Shown: positions 35,528 to 43,614 of the stretch, one piece after another
Position numbering within the stretch: the first letter of the stretch is position 1
How the letters are laid out: each line of letters starts with the position of its first letter
NCBI GenBank assembly: GCA_964251665.1
Contig: CAXUKO010000013.1
Location: forward strand, 114,071 to 178,070
Direction: 5' to 3'
DNA: 64,000 bases
Origin: JBBQLG01 sp964251665
GTDB taxonomy: Bacteria; Bacteroidota; Bacteroidia; Cytophagales; Spirosomataceae
Notes under the pieces: generated by a model
What the model saw: only the letters and a program-made list of their open reading frames with translations
What the model was told of the DNA's origin: nothing
The model's database searches: none
Made by a program: the position numbers and the translations under genes

Positions 35528-35821
35528 ATGACGCCTAACCAGACCCAGCAGATCATCACTCACTTGCTTCCCTACCAGCCTACCCGCATTGGGGTATTTG
35601 GCTCGTATGCCAGGGGGGACAACAAGCCAGACAGCGATCTGGACATACTGGTCAGCTTTGGTATTCCAATGGATTTACTTAAACTCATGAAGGCATGGGA
35701 TGAACTCGAAGATGCCTTGGGTGTTCGGGTGGATTTAGTGACTGAAAATGCGCTTAAACGGTCAGATGTACGTGTTCAAGCGTCTATTTCCAGCGACTTA
35801 CAGGTGATTTATGAAGTCTGA
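35528..35821 (+). CDS. mntA: MntA-type nucleotidyltransferase antitoxin
   Basis: The 97-residue protein has the minimal nucleotidyltransferase signature GS-x10-D-x-D (Gly25-Ser26, Asp37, Asp39) in GVFGSYARGDNKPDSDLDIL. In characterised MntA-HepT modules this enzyme AMPylates the HEPN toxin and neutralises it. The next gene overlaps it by 11 nt and encodes HepT, so the two form a translationally coupled toxin-antitoxin operon with a consensus promoter. ATG at 35528 is used as the start. Confidence 0.93.
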   Translation: MTPNQTQQIITHLLPYQPTRIGVFGSYARGDNKPDSDLDILVSFGIPMDLLKLMKAWDELEDALGVRVDLVTENALKRSDVRVQASISSDLQVIYEV

Positions 35822-36161
35822 TCTGGTTTATCTGGAACACATAGAAACGTGTCTGAATACAGTGATTACGTACATAGGGGACTTATCGGAGGCAGAATTT
35901 ATGCGCCAGCCGATGGTTCAGGATGCCTGTATTCGTCAGTTTGAAATTATAGGTGAAGCCACCAAGCGGCTTTCAATGGAATTTCGTGAGCAGTATGCAC
36001 ATATTCCCTGGCGGCAGATAGCAGGTTTTAGAGACCGGCTCATCCACGACTATCTGAACGTTGATCTCGCATTGGTTTGGCAAACGGCAAAGTTCACGGT
36101 AGTTGATTTGTTGATCGAGGTAGAGTCGCTGGTAGCGGTCATTCGAGAAAGTGACTGCTGA
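35811..36161 (+). CDS. hepT: HepT-type HEPN ribonuclease toxin (DUF86)
   Basis: The 116-residue helical protein has the HEPN R-x4-H-x-Y motif at Arg74-His79-Tyr81 (RDRLIHDY), the RNase active site and the Tyr AMPylated by MntA. Other family marks are IRQFEIIGEATKRLS near 41-55 and IPWRQIAGFRD near 65-75. It overlaps MntA by 11 nt. Just downstream the sequence becomes AT-rich, so this module may mark the edge of an acquired segment. Confidence 0.93.
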   Translation: MKSDLVYLEHIETCLNTVITYIGDLSEAEFMRQPMVQDACIRQFEIIGEATKRLSMEFREQYAHIPWRQIAGFRDRLIHDYLNVDLALVWQTAKFTVVDLLIEVESLVAVIRESDC

Positions 36162-36936
36162 TCCGAATCTTACTTTGACAGAAAAGATGCATTACCAAAA
36201 TCAATTTTGTGAATAGCTATTGCTGGCACACGTGGATCTGTGAGCACATAATCTCAAATCATTTTTTACCCCCCCTCAAGTACTATTTATCAGTTTAATG
36301 AATGTGCTGTCCTTTCTGTCCGAAGCGGAGAAATAAGATTAAGTTGTGCATGCAGTATATGTTGGTAAAAGCAAAGCAGACGAACGCTATAAGTCAGATT
36401 GTTAAGTCGATGTGTTAGGGGATTTATTACGTAGAGGTGATCATTCACAAAGCGACTTTGCATTCTTATTCAGATGAAGAATTGCAGGAAAAACTAAAGC
36501 TCTTTCTTTTAAAAAGCTGCTGAAGCTTCTCATTGTTTTAACGAAATTTTTGTTTACGTAGGTAACGTTAAGTTTATCGCCAACTCTATACAATTTCGCG
36601 AAAGGCTCATTTATTATTGGCCAGTTTTTGTAATTTCCAAAGGCTCACCCAACATCATTATTTTTATAAATTAATAATAGTGTATCTTCCTTCATTTTCG
36701 GTTCAAACTCCATAGATAGTTGATTGGAGAAAACTGACCAATTTGCTGACTTAGAGCAAATTTCGAGGCATCCCTCACCAGTCAGAAAATTGCCATCCAC
36801 ATCTGATAGTCCATCCTAACAGCTTAAGATTTACTTTGGTCACATACCCAAAGAGCTAAATAGTTTGCTTTCTCATGTTAAGTCTACTTTGTCTTACTCG
36901 ATATGAGAAAGCAAACTATTATTGAGATAAGTATTT
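36162..36936. other. AT-rich gap without an intact gene
   Basis: The base composition falls sharply compared with flanking DNA. No frame over 60 codons is credible. One frame (36298-36477) would read MNVLSFLSEAEK, then stretches like VHAVYVGKSKADERYKSDC and VDVLGDLLRRGDHSQSDFAF, broken by three TAA codons; a DEELQEKLKLF piece follows in another frame. This could be a decayed gene, but it is weak. Confidence 0.35.
36859..36920 (-). terminator. Hairpin downstream of the small AT-rich gene
   Basis: AATAGTTTGCTTTCTCAT (36859-36876) and its exact complement (36903-36920) form an 18-bp stem with a 26-nt loop, 16 nt beyond the stop of the minus-strand gene at 36937. Confidence 0.55.
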
Positions 36937-37146
36937 TCATTTGATTGAGTACTCCACTATTAGTGTATCGTAAGGGTTCATTTCCTCATAATAAATGTTG
37001 TGACTTTTACCTTCATTTCGGTACTCTTCGATAGCTATATTAAGCACTTCCTTCGCTTTACGCGTCTCTAACGGCTCTGGTAGAACCGTATAGCGATAAA
37101 TAGTCGCAAACTCGTCTCTACAAATTTCCTCTTTAAAGACTTGCAT
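36937..37146 (-). CDS. Small hypothetical protein in AT-rich segment
   Basis: The 69-residue protein is acidic/mixed-charged (MQVFKEEICRDEFATIYRYT ...), with no signal peptide or membrane segment. Codon use is AT-rich, as in the neighbouring lipoprotein gene but unlike the rest of the window. The predicted helix followed by strands (TLIVEYSIK at the end) suggests a small globular fold. No family recognised. It follows the lipoprotein gene on the same strand with about 100 nt spacing and may be cotranscribed. Confidence 0.5.
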   Translation of the reverse strand: MQVFKEEICRDEFATIYRYTVLPEPLETRKAKEVLNIAIEEYRNEGKSHNIYYEEMNPYDTLIVEYSIK

Positions 37147-37247
37147 GATCTTCAGGTTTTTGTTTCTAAAACACTCCAGTATTAATTATACTTGAATGCA
37201 TTTAACTCTATGAGTAACCTTTAATTGAAATAATATTACAATAGAAT

Positions 37248-37853
37248 TCATCTATATTCTAATATCTCGCAATCGCTAAGTGTTACTGTATTAAATTTAG
37301 TAGAGACTAACATGCCAAATGCATGTACCTCCTTTCTGTAGCTTTCTAAACGAAGGGTAGTGCCTACTACTCGAACCCAATATAAGTTTTTATCTTTCCA
37401 TTTATCCACAAAATATTGCTTGCTGAAAGAACAGGTAACTTGACAATCGAGCCCAGACCCTACAGATAGTGTCTCAAAATATCTTTCGCTGGATAGTGAA
37501 ATATAGTCTTTATATAAATCAAACTGTTTATTCATAGTTTGATATTGTTTTTGATCTATATAAAATTCTAACACTATCCTTTTCCCTTTTAAAGTATCCA
37601 AACTGTAGCCTTCATAATATGGTTTGAGCCATTTAGAACCCTCAAAATTTGGTAACTTGTCTATTCTTTCGTTATAACAATGCTTATAGTTATCCATCCA
37701 TTTCAAATTGTTTTTGTAGGCTTCTTTGGTACAATCAGAATCTAACCTTTCCAAGTAATAAGTATCAGCAGCTTTTTCACCACACTTACAGGGATCGGGG
37801 GAGCAACTAAAATTTATTAAAAGTGAGAAAACGATTAAAAGTAGATTTTTCAT
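37248..37853 (-). CDS. Lipoprotein in AT-rich segment, unknown function
   Basis: The 201-residue product begins MKNLLLIVFSLLINFSC, a lipoprotein leader with the lipobox NFSC at Cys17, followed by CKCGEKAAD. The mature part is rich in Tyr, Lys and Asp and contains several further cysteines (DCTKEAY, HCYNER, DCQVTCSF), which suggests disulfides. No family recognised. AT-rich codon use sets it apart from its neighbours and points to horizontal acquisition. Confidence 0.65.
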   Translation of the reverse strand: MKNLLLIVFSLLINFSCSPDPCKCGEKAADTYYLERLDSDCTKEAYKNNLKWMDNYKHCYNERIDKLPNFEGSKWLKPYYEGYSLDTLKGKRIVLEFYIDQKQYQTMNKQFDLYKDYISLSSERYFETLSVGSGLDCQVTCSFSKQYFVDKWKDKNLYWVRVVGTTLRLESYRKEVHAFGMLVSTKFNTVTLSDCEILEYR

Positions 37854-37965
37854 TGGAAATAAAATAAGGTGTGGCTAAGAAGCGATACAAACCTCAAAAC
37901 CCTGCGAACCAATAAACTTTGCGTGATTTAGTAACCTCACATAGCTGAATCCGTGAATCACTGTT

Positions 37966-37973
37966 TATTTTTG
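37966..37973 (+). promoter_or_regulatory. -7 element upstream of propeller/winged-helix sensor
   Basis: TATTTTTG fits TAnnTTTG, 41 nt upstream of the ATG at 38015. No clear TTG at the expected distance. Confidence 0.45.
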
Positions 37974-38014
37974 AGGGAAGAACCTGCCTTTTCTACCTAT
38001 CTCCTGGCACCTGT

Positions 38015-39484
38015 ATGATTCAAGTTTTACGTGCAACTTTCTGTTTGTCAGCCATAATTCTTCTTTTCTGTACTACCCGACCCGCCTTTGCCACAATGCT
38101 GATTTGGCCAGATGAACCGAACGGGCGGCTGTACCGGATTGATGTTCAGAAAAAGACGCTGGAAGCTGAAACGCAGCCTAACGTTTGGGTGATACTGGGT
38201 GATGTGCAGTTAACTGGTGTATCAGCCGATGCATTTCCGCCTGTTACACGGGTAACCTGCCTGAATACCGGTAACAATCGTTTCCGATATTTGCTGGTAG
38301 ATTGTACGCAGCAGGTGTACCGTTTTGATAGGCAGACCCGCACCTTGGAGCGGTTAGATAAAACCTACTTCCGAGGTTATAATTGTTACTCGGCTAAGTT
38401 TCTCCGGCGAGACACGTTATACAGTTTTGGCGGTTACGGTTTCTGGCACACCAATAACATTCAGTCGTATTACAAAGCAGCCAATCAGGAGTGGGAAAGT
38501 CTGAATCCATTGGCTGATGCTCCACGTACTATTTATCGGGGATTCAATGGCTACCTGCCCGAAAATGACAGCTTCTTTTCTGCCCTGAGTTTCTACCAAA
38601 ACGATTCGGAAAATAAAGGAGCTTTTACCTGGAATGATAGCTTATATACATACTCATTCAGGCAAAAAACGTGGAAACGAGTCGGGTTATTGACCTCAAC
38701 AGTCAAGCAGAGATTACAAAGCGACCTTGTTCAAAAAGCCAGTTGGTTTCAGGTCGGACGTTATTTTATCTTAAAGTATTACGAAAGTCCGCAGGCCATT
38801 TTTCTTATTGTTGATCCGATACGTAATGAAACCCGCATCTGGAAAGACACACATAAACTGTTGGCTAACCTGGGCGATAATTACGAAGATGATGTTCAGC
38901 GCAGCTATGTCTGGAATGGTGCACTTTATTTTCGCCGGACCGTTACCGGAGCAACCGGCACTACCATACAGTCGGTTCGGCTTTCAATAGATGATCTGTG
39001 GAAAAGGAGTGAGACTATCGGACCTTTCTATGCACCCCCCGGTACTCATAACATGCTTCGGTATGGGTTGATAGCCGTTGTTTTATTTGTAAGTGGGGTA
39101 GTCGTTTTGCGACTCAGGAGATCAACCAAGTCAATAGTCCCCGCCATTGGCCATCAGCAACTCCTGTATAATACGCCACATCCCGACAGTCTGAATAATC
39201 AGGAACGCGACGTATTCAACGCCTTGTTAAAAACGACCGATGCAAATGGTTTAAATGCTGACCAATTAAATGACATCCTGACTGTTAGCGATAAAGCGCC
39301 GGACAATCAACGTAAAATCAGGGCGGATGTCATTAAGAGCTTAAACCTGAAGCTGAAGTTACAGTGGGGGATCGAGGAAGCAGTCGAGCGAAAAGCGACC
39401 ACGCTTGACCGGCGAATGTATACATATATACTTAAGTCAGACGTGAAAAATCGTGTTCGGATCCATGAAACTGATCAGGGATAG
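38015..39484 (+). CDS. Periplasmic propeller / membrane helix / winged-helix-like sensor protein
   Basis: The 489-residue protein has a signal peptide (to about 27), a periplasmic part with Kelch-like segments (TLYSFGGYGFWHTNNIQSYY near 134-153, QEWESLNPL), a single membrane helix at about 347-368 and a cytoplasmic tail of about 120 residues. The tail (from NNQERDVFNALLK near 394) has a helix-turn-helix-like stretch NGLNADQLNDILTVSDKAPD with IRADVIKSLNLKLK and then a possible wing. This would be a membrane-spanning one-component regulator, but DNA binding is only inferred. No obvious target lies adjacent; the MazG-like gene is 45 nt downstream. Confidence 0.6.
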   Translation: MIQVLRATFCLSAIILLFCTTRPAFATMLIWPDEPNGRLYRIDVQKKTLEAETQPNVWVILGDVQLTGVSADAFPPVTRVTCLNTGNNRFRYLLVDCTQQVYRFDRQTRTLERLDKTYFRGYNCYSAKFLRRDTLYSFGGYGFWHTNNIQSYYKAANQEWESLNPLADAPRTIYRGFNGYLPENDSFFSALSFYQNDSENKGAFTWNDSLYTYSFRQKTWKRVGLLTSTVKQRLQSDLVQKASWFQVGRYFILKYYESPQAIFLIVDPIRNETRIWKDTHKLLANLGDNYEDDVQRSYVWNGALYFRRTVTGATGTTIQSVRLSIDDLWKRSETIGPFYAPPGTHNMLRYGLIAVVLFVSGVVVLRLRRSTKSIVPAIGHQQLLYNTPHPDSLNNQERDVFNALLKTTDANGLNADQLNDILTVSDKAPDNQRKIRADVIKSLNLKLKLQWGIEEAVERKATTLDRRMYTYILKSDVKNRVRIHETDQG

Positions 39485-39529
39485 AAATGCTTGCTGATGT
39501 GTTCAGTCTTTAAACTACAAACCCCTTTT

Positions 39530-39853
39530 ATGACCCTTCGCAACGCTCAGGACACCGTTGATCAATGGATTAAAACCGTTGGCGTCCGCTATTTCAACGA
39601 ACTCACTAACATGGCCATGCTAACCGAAGAGGTGGGTGAGGTGGCCCGGATTATGGCCCGACGCTATGGTGAACAGTCCGAAAAAGAATCCGATAAAAAC
39701 AAAGACCTCGGCGACGAAATGGCCGATGTACTTTGGGTACTCATCTGTCTTGCCAACCAGACCGGTGTCGATCTGACGGAAGCCTTTCAGAAAAATCTGG
39801 AGAAGAAGAATAGCCGCGACGCTACCCGCCACCTCAACAACCCTAAGTTGTGA
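39530..39853 (+). CDS. MazG-like nucleotide pyrophosphohydrolase
   Basis: The 107-residue all-helical protein has the MazG metal-binding arrangement: EEVGEVARIMARRYGE near 30-45 and GDEMADVLWVLICLANQTG near 65-83, corresponding to ExxE and ExxD boxes. Members hydrolyse non-canonical or excess NTPs. ATG at 39530 is chosen since the family motif starts soon after. A strong terminator follows it. Physiological substrate not predictable. Confidence 0.88.
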   Translation: MTLRNAQDTVDQWIKTVGVRYFNELTNMAMLTEEVGEVARIMARRYGEQSEKESDKNKDLGDEMADVLWVLICLANQTGVDLTEAFQKNLEKKNSRDATRHLNNPKL

Positions 39854-39885
39854 AAAGCCCCCTCCCGCTCAGGAGGGGGCTTTTT
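39853..39885 (+). terminator. Terminator after MazG-like gene
   Basis: AAAAGCCCCCTCC (39853-39865) pairs with GGAGGGGGCTTTTT (39872-39885). It is bidirectional and also lies near the end of the convergent M28 peptidase gene. Confidence 0.9.
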
Positions 39886-39891
39886 GAGCGG

Positions 39892-41256
39892 TTATAATCC
39901 GTATTTATCCAGCAGGTACACCAATGCCGCCATCGACGCGCCACCGAGTTCGAGTTCCCGCTTGTTCACAGCTTCAAACTTGTCGACCGGTGTGTGGTGA
40001 AAGTCGAAGTACCGCTGCGAATCGGGTTTGAAACCAAAAAGTACGGTACCAAGGGTTGCCAATGGGCCAATGTCGGCGCCACCGCCACCGGGGCCAATGT
40101 CGTGCAGGCCATACGGTGCAAGCAGCGGTTTCCACTGCAATACGCTTGCTTTTTGGGCCTCTGTGCCTACAATGCCAAAGCCCCGGGGAGTAAACCCGCC
40201 TTCGTCGGACTCGATGGCTGCAATGTGTTTTTCGTTGTTCTGTTTGGCCAGATCAGCGTATTTCACGCCACCGCGCAGGCCGTTTTCTTCATTCATGAAC
40301 ATCACTGCCCGGATGGTCCGCCTGGGTTTGATGCCCAGCGTTTTCATGATACGCAGCACCTCAATGGACTGCACACAGCCCGTTCCGTCGTCGTGGGCAC
40401 CCTGCGCCAGATCCCACGAATCCAGATGGCCGCCAACGACAATGATCTCGTCGGGTTTTTCGGAGCCTTTAAGTTCGCCAACCACGTTGTATGATTTCGC
40501 GTCGGGGAGGGTTTCGCAATTCTGCTTGAAATAAAAGGTCAGCGCGGGGTTTTCGGTCAGCGATTTGCTGAGCAGGTTAGCGCCGTTGGTGCTGATAGCG
40601 GCTGTCGGAATCAGGGGTACACCGGTACCGTAGCGCATACCACCCGTATGCGGATTGTCGTCCTGAGCCAGCCCCATCGAGCGGACAATAGCCCCTACCG
40701 CGCCCAGCTTAGCGGCTTCGGTGGCACCGTTGGCCCGCTGTTCCACGGCTCCGCTGTAGGCATCGAAAGTAATAATCTGGGTCGGGTCCATCGGCCGGTT
40801 GAAAAAGACAATCTTCCCTTTGACTTTTCCAGCCCCCAGTGCCCGCAACTCAGTGAAACTCTTTACCTCGATCACCTGCGCGGTAACGCCGTTAGCCGGG
40901 GTCGCCACTGAGCCACCCAGGGCTGCAATGGGCACGATTGTCTTCTGTTTGCCGGTCTGAATATACGCTACTTCTTTGGCCCCGCGTACCCAGTGCGGTA
41001 CCATCACTTCCTGCAAAAACACCCGGTCGAAGCCCTGCTGCTCCATGAGTTGTTTGGTCCAGTCGACGGCTTTTTGCGCACCAGCGGAACCGCTCAGGCG
41101 GGAGCCAATCTGCTGGGTGAGGTGCCGCAGCCACTCGTATGATTTGCCGTTGGCAAGGGCTTCGTTGTAAATTTTACGAATGGCGAGGGAGTCGGTGTTT
41201 TGTCCGTAAGTCGAGAGGGCGACGAGAAAGAGACAGCCGGTAATCAGTTTTCGCAT
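39892..41256 (-). CDS. Secreted M28-family zinc aminopeptidase/carboxypeptidase
   Basis: The 454-residue protein has a signal peptide (MRKLITGCLFLVALSTYG) and an M28 peptidase core with metal-ligand segments GGHLDSWD, AHDDGTG, NEENGLRGG, ESDEGGF and FHHTPVD in the right order. A PA-like insert (VFFNRPMD ... GAIVRSMG) lies between about 120 and 230, as in plasma glutamate carboxypeptidase-like enzymes. The start at 41256 gives a normal signal peptide; upstream in-frame ATGs extend without similarity. Probably degrades peptides in the periplasm. Confidence 0.92.
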   Translation of the reverse strand: MRKLITGCLFLVALSTYGQNTDSLAIRKIYNEALANGKSYEWLRHLTQQIGSRLSGSAGAQKAVDWTKQLMEQQGFDRVFLQEVMVPHWVRGAKEVAYIQTGKQKTIVPIAALGGSVATPANGVTAQVIEVKSFTELRALGAGKVKGKIVFFNRPMDPTQIITFDAYSGAVEQRANGATEAAKLGAVGAIVRSMGLAQDDNPHTGGMRYGTGVPLIPTAAISTNGANLLSKSLTENPALTFYFKQNCETLPDAKSYNVVGELKGSEKPDEIIVVGGHLDSWDLAQGAHDDGTGCVQSIEVLRIMKTLGIKPRRTIRAVMFMNEENGLRGGVKYADLAKQNNEKHIAAIESDEGGFTPRGFGIVGTEAQKASVLQWKPLLAPYGLHDIGPGGGGADIGPLATLGTVLFGFKPDSQRYFDFHHTPVDKFEAVNKRELELGGASMAALVYLLDKYGL

Positions 41257-41344
41257 GAGCGGGGGTGTTTGGTGACGCATAAACGGAATGATCTTGAGCA
41301 GGCAAACTACGAAGACAATTGCAGTAATAGGCCGTTTATGCACA

Positions 41345-41380
41345 CAAAAGCCCGATTACCTGTCGATAACCGGGCTTTTG
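41345..41380 (-). terminator. Terminator downstream of the TPR-histidine kinase operon
   Basis: CAAAAGCCCG (41345-41354) and CGGGCTTTTG (41371-41380) form a 10-bp stem with A/T-runs built into the arms. It is 94 nt past the stop of the last kinase gene and can act on either strand. Confidence 0.65.
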
Positions 41381-41473
41381 CTGTTGATAAAACCAGTCTA
41401 CCTGTTGATGGCTTCGGCGTAGTATCACTTCACCTAACGTTGGCGAGTAAGTAAGCTGTTAAGGTAGGAACCG

Positions 41474-43603
41474 TCACGTCAGGCCTGGGAACCTGACGGT
41501 GAGTAAAGAATGCAAATCGGCCGTCGCTTTCGGCAACTGGATGATAAACGCGGTACCTTCTCCGTCCTGGCTTTCTACCATCAGCGTTCCGCCGTGCCCT
41601 TTGGTGATAATGTCATAGCTTAGACTCAGCCCTAAGCCCGTGCCTTCGCCCGTGGGTTTGGTGGTAAAGAAAGGCTGGAAGATTTTGCCCTTCACCGACT
41701 CGGGAATACCCGTTCCGTTGTCGCTCACCCGAATTTCGACATGCCCGTTAAGTTGGCTCGTACTGACCGTCACCGTCGGTTGATAGGTCTCCCCTAGGCC
41801 CTGAGCTCGCTGTTGTACCGCATAAAAGGCGTTGTTATAGAGGTTCAGTAGCACCCGACCTATGTCCTGGGCCACCACCGATACACTCGACAAATCAGTC
41901 GCAAAATTGGTAATCAGCTGGTAGTTGGCGCTTTCATCCTTCGCCGGATCGCCGGGGGTTCGGCCTTCCGACCGCAGCAACCCATGATAGGCTAACCGAA
42001 GATATTCATCAGCCAAGGCGTTAAGGTCGGTGGGAGTTCGCTCACCGGTGGAAGCGCGGCTATGCTCTAGCATCCCTTTCACGATAGCACCAGCTCGTTT
42101 GCCGTGGTGGGTGATCTTTTGAAGGTTCTGCTTTAAATCCACCAGCAGGTCGGCTTCTAGTTCGGTGTCACGGTTTATTTTCTGCTGCTCCTCCTCAAGT
42201 TCGATAACCAACTCAGTTGAGACCTCCGAAAAGTTGTTAACGAAGTTCAAGGGGTTCTGAATCTCGTGGGCAATTCCCGCCGTCAGCTCACCCAGGCTGG
42301 CCAGCTTCTCTTTCTGAATGAGTTGGGTTTGGGTGGCTTTTAGCTCGGCCAGTGATTGTTCTAATTGGTTGCTCTTTTGATTGATTGTGGTATTGGCCTT
42401 TTGCTTTTGGGCGTAGCCAAAGACAAGTAAGCCCAGCAAGGCCAGCAACAAACCAACACCACCCAGCAGATAGGTTCGTTGCTGTTTTTGCTGTTGGAAT
42501 TGGACGGCTGAGAGCTGTTGTTCGAATTTAAAAGCCGTTTCTTTTTTGTCGAAATCATACTGGAGGGTAGCGACGGCAATTTTGTTACTGTTTTGCTGGT
42601 TGATAACCAGGTCTTTGGTTTTGATGAAGTCTTGATAACTCCCCAAAGCAGCCTGTGGCTCACCCAGCGCGTCCTGGATCTGACTCCGGGTTTGATAGGC
42701 TCGATATAAGATTCTTAGATCGCCCTGTTCTTTGGCCAGCACGACGGCACTGTCAGCATAGGTATTGGCTTTTTGCAACGTATTGGCTTTATCACTTCTT
42801 AATAGGGTGGTTAAGAAAGTGGCGTTGCTGTCAGTGGCCATTTTTAAATACAGCTTGCTGAGGCCAGCATAATTTGCTGCTGATTGACCCTTATTTCCAG
42901 TTGCTTTATTCAGGTTCAGCCCTTTTTGCAGATAAGTGAGCGCTTGCGGATAATCGGCCAGGTTGAGATAGGCTAGGCCCAAGCCGTCAATGTATGACTC
43001 CTCACGAGACCCCAATGCTTCATCTAATTTCAGCGCTTTTTGGTAATAAACCAGTGCTTTGCTGTAATCGCCTTGTTCGCTGTATACATACCCTATGTTT
43101 CTCAAGCCAATCGCTACTCCTCTTTTAAAACCTAATTCCTCACAGCCTTTTAACGCTTTTTCATAATTGGTTAAGGCCTGCGGATAATTGGTCAGGTCAA
43201 AATAAATGTTACCCATATTGCCTGTTATGGCAGTAATCCGGTATTTGTCCTTTATGGCTTCAGCGATCGTCAAGCCACTCAAATAATACGACAGGGCTTT
43301 AGAATAATCGGATTGATTCTTATAAAAATTGCCTAACATCGAATAGGAGCTTGCCACGCCTTTTTTCCACTTCAACTGCCGGGCCAGTGCCAGTGCCTGG
43401 TTGGCATAGTTGAGTCCTTCCGTGGGGTTCATGGTGGCATAGGTAAAACTTATTTGATTCAGCAGCTTCACGCGGTTGGTGTCGGGTTTGGCACGGGGTA
43501 ATTCGGCTAGCAAAGAATCCAGGCGGGCTTGCCCTGTCTTAGGTTGAGCACAGGCGGGGCTGTAAGCCAGTAAGAGCAGGAGGGTGAACAGAACGGGTTT
43601 CAT
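41474..43603 (-). CDS. TPR-sensor histidine kinase, third of tandem array
   Basis: The 709-residue protein has a signal peptide (MKPVLFTLLLLLAYSPACA), about six TPR repeats (40-330; for example YSKALSYYLSGLTIAEAIKD), a membrane helix at about 378-397, a coiled coil, the H-box GIAHEIQNPLNF with His446, and a HATPase domain with NLYNNAF, DNGTGIP and GTGLGLSLS. The periplasmic TPR part probably binds a peptide or protein. No response regulator is adjacent, so partners lie elsewhere. It starts 12 nt after the previous kinase gene. Confidence 0.93.
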   Translation of the reverse strand: MKPVLFTLLLLLAYSPACAQPKTGQARLDSLLAELPRAKPDTNRVKLLNQISFTYATMNPTEGLNYANQALALARQLKWKKGVASSYSMLGNFYKNQSDYSKALSYYLSGLTIAEAIKDKYRITAITGNMGNIYFDLTNYPQALTNYEKALKGCEELGFKRGVAIGLRNIGYVYSEQGDYSKALVYYQKALKLDEALGSREESYIDGLGLAYLNLADYPQALTYLQKGLNLNKATGNKGQSAANYAGLSKLYLKMATDSNATFLTTLLRSDKANTLQKANTYADSAVVLAKEQGDLRILYRAYQTRSQIQDALGEPQAALGSYQDFIKTKDLVINQQNSNKIAVATLQYDFDKKETAFKFEQQLSAVQFQQQKQQRTYLLGGVGLLLALLGLLVFGYAQKQKANTTINQKSNQLEQSLAELKATQTQLIQKEKLASLGELTAGIAHEIQNPLNFVNNFSEVSTELVIELEEEQQKINRDTELEADLLVDLKQNLQKITHHGKRAGAIVKGMLEHSRASTGERTPTDLNALADEYLRLAYHGLLRSEGRTPGDPAKDESANYQLITNFATDLSSVSVVAQDIGRVLLNLYNNAFYAVQQRAQGLGETYQPTVTVSTSQLNGHVEIRVSDNGTGIPESVKGKIFQPFFTTKPTGEGTGLGLSLSYDIITKGHGGTLMVESQDGEGTAFIIQLPKATADLHSLLTVRFPGLT

Positions 43604-43614
43604 GCGGTGTGGAG

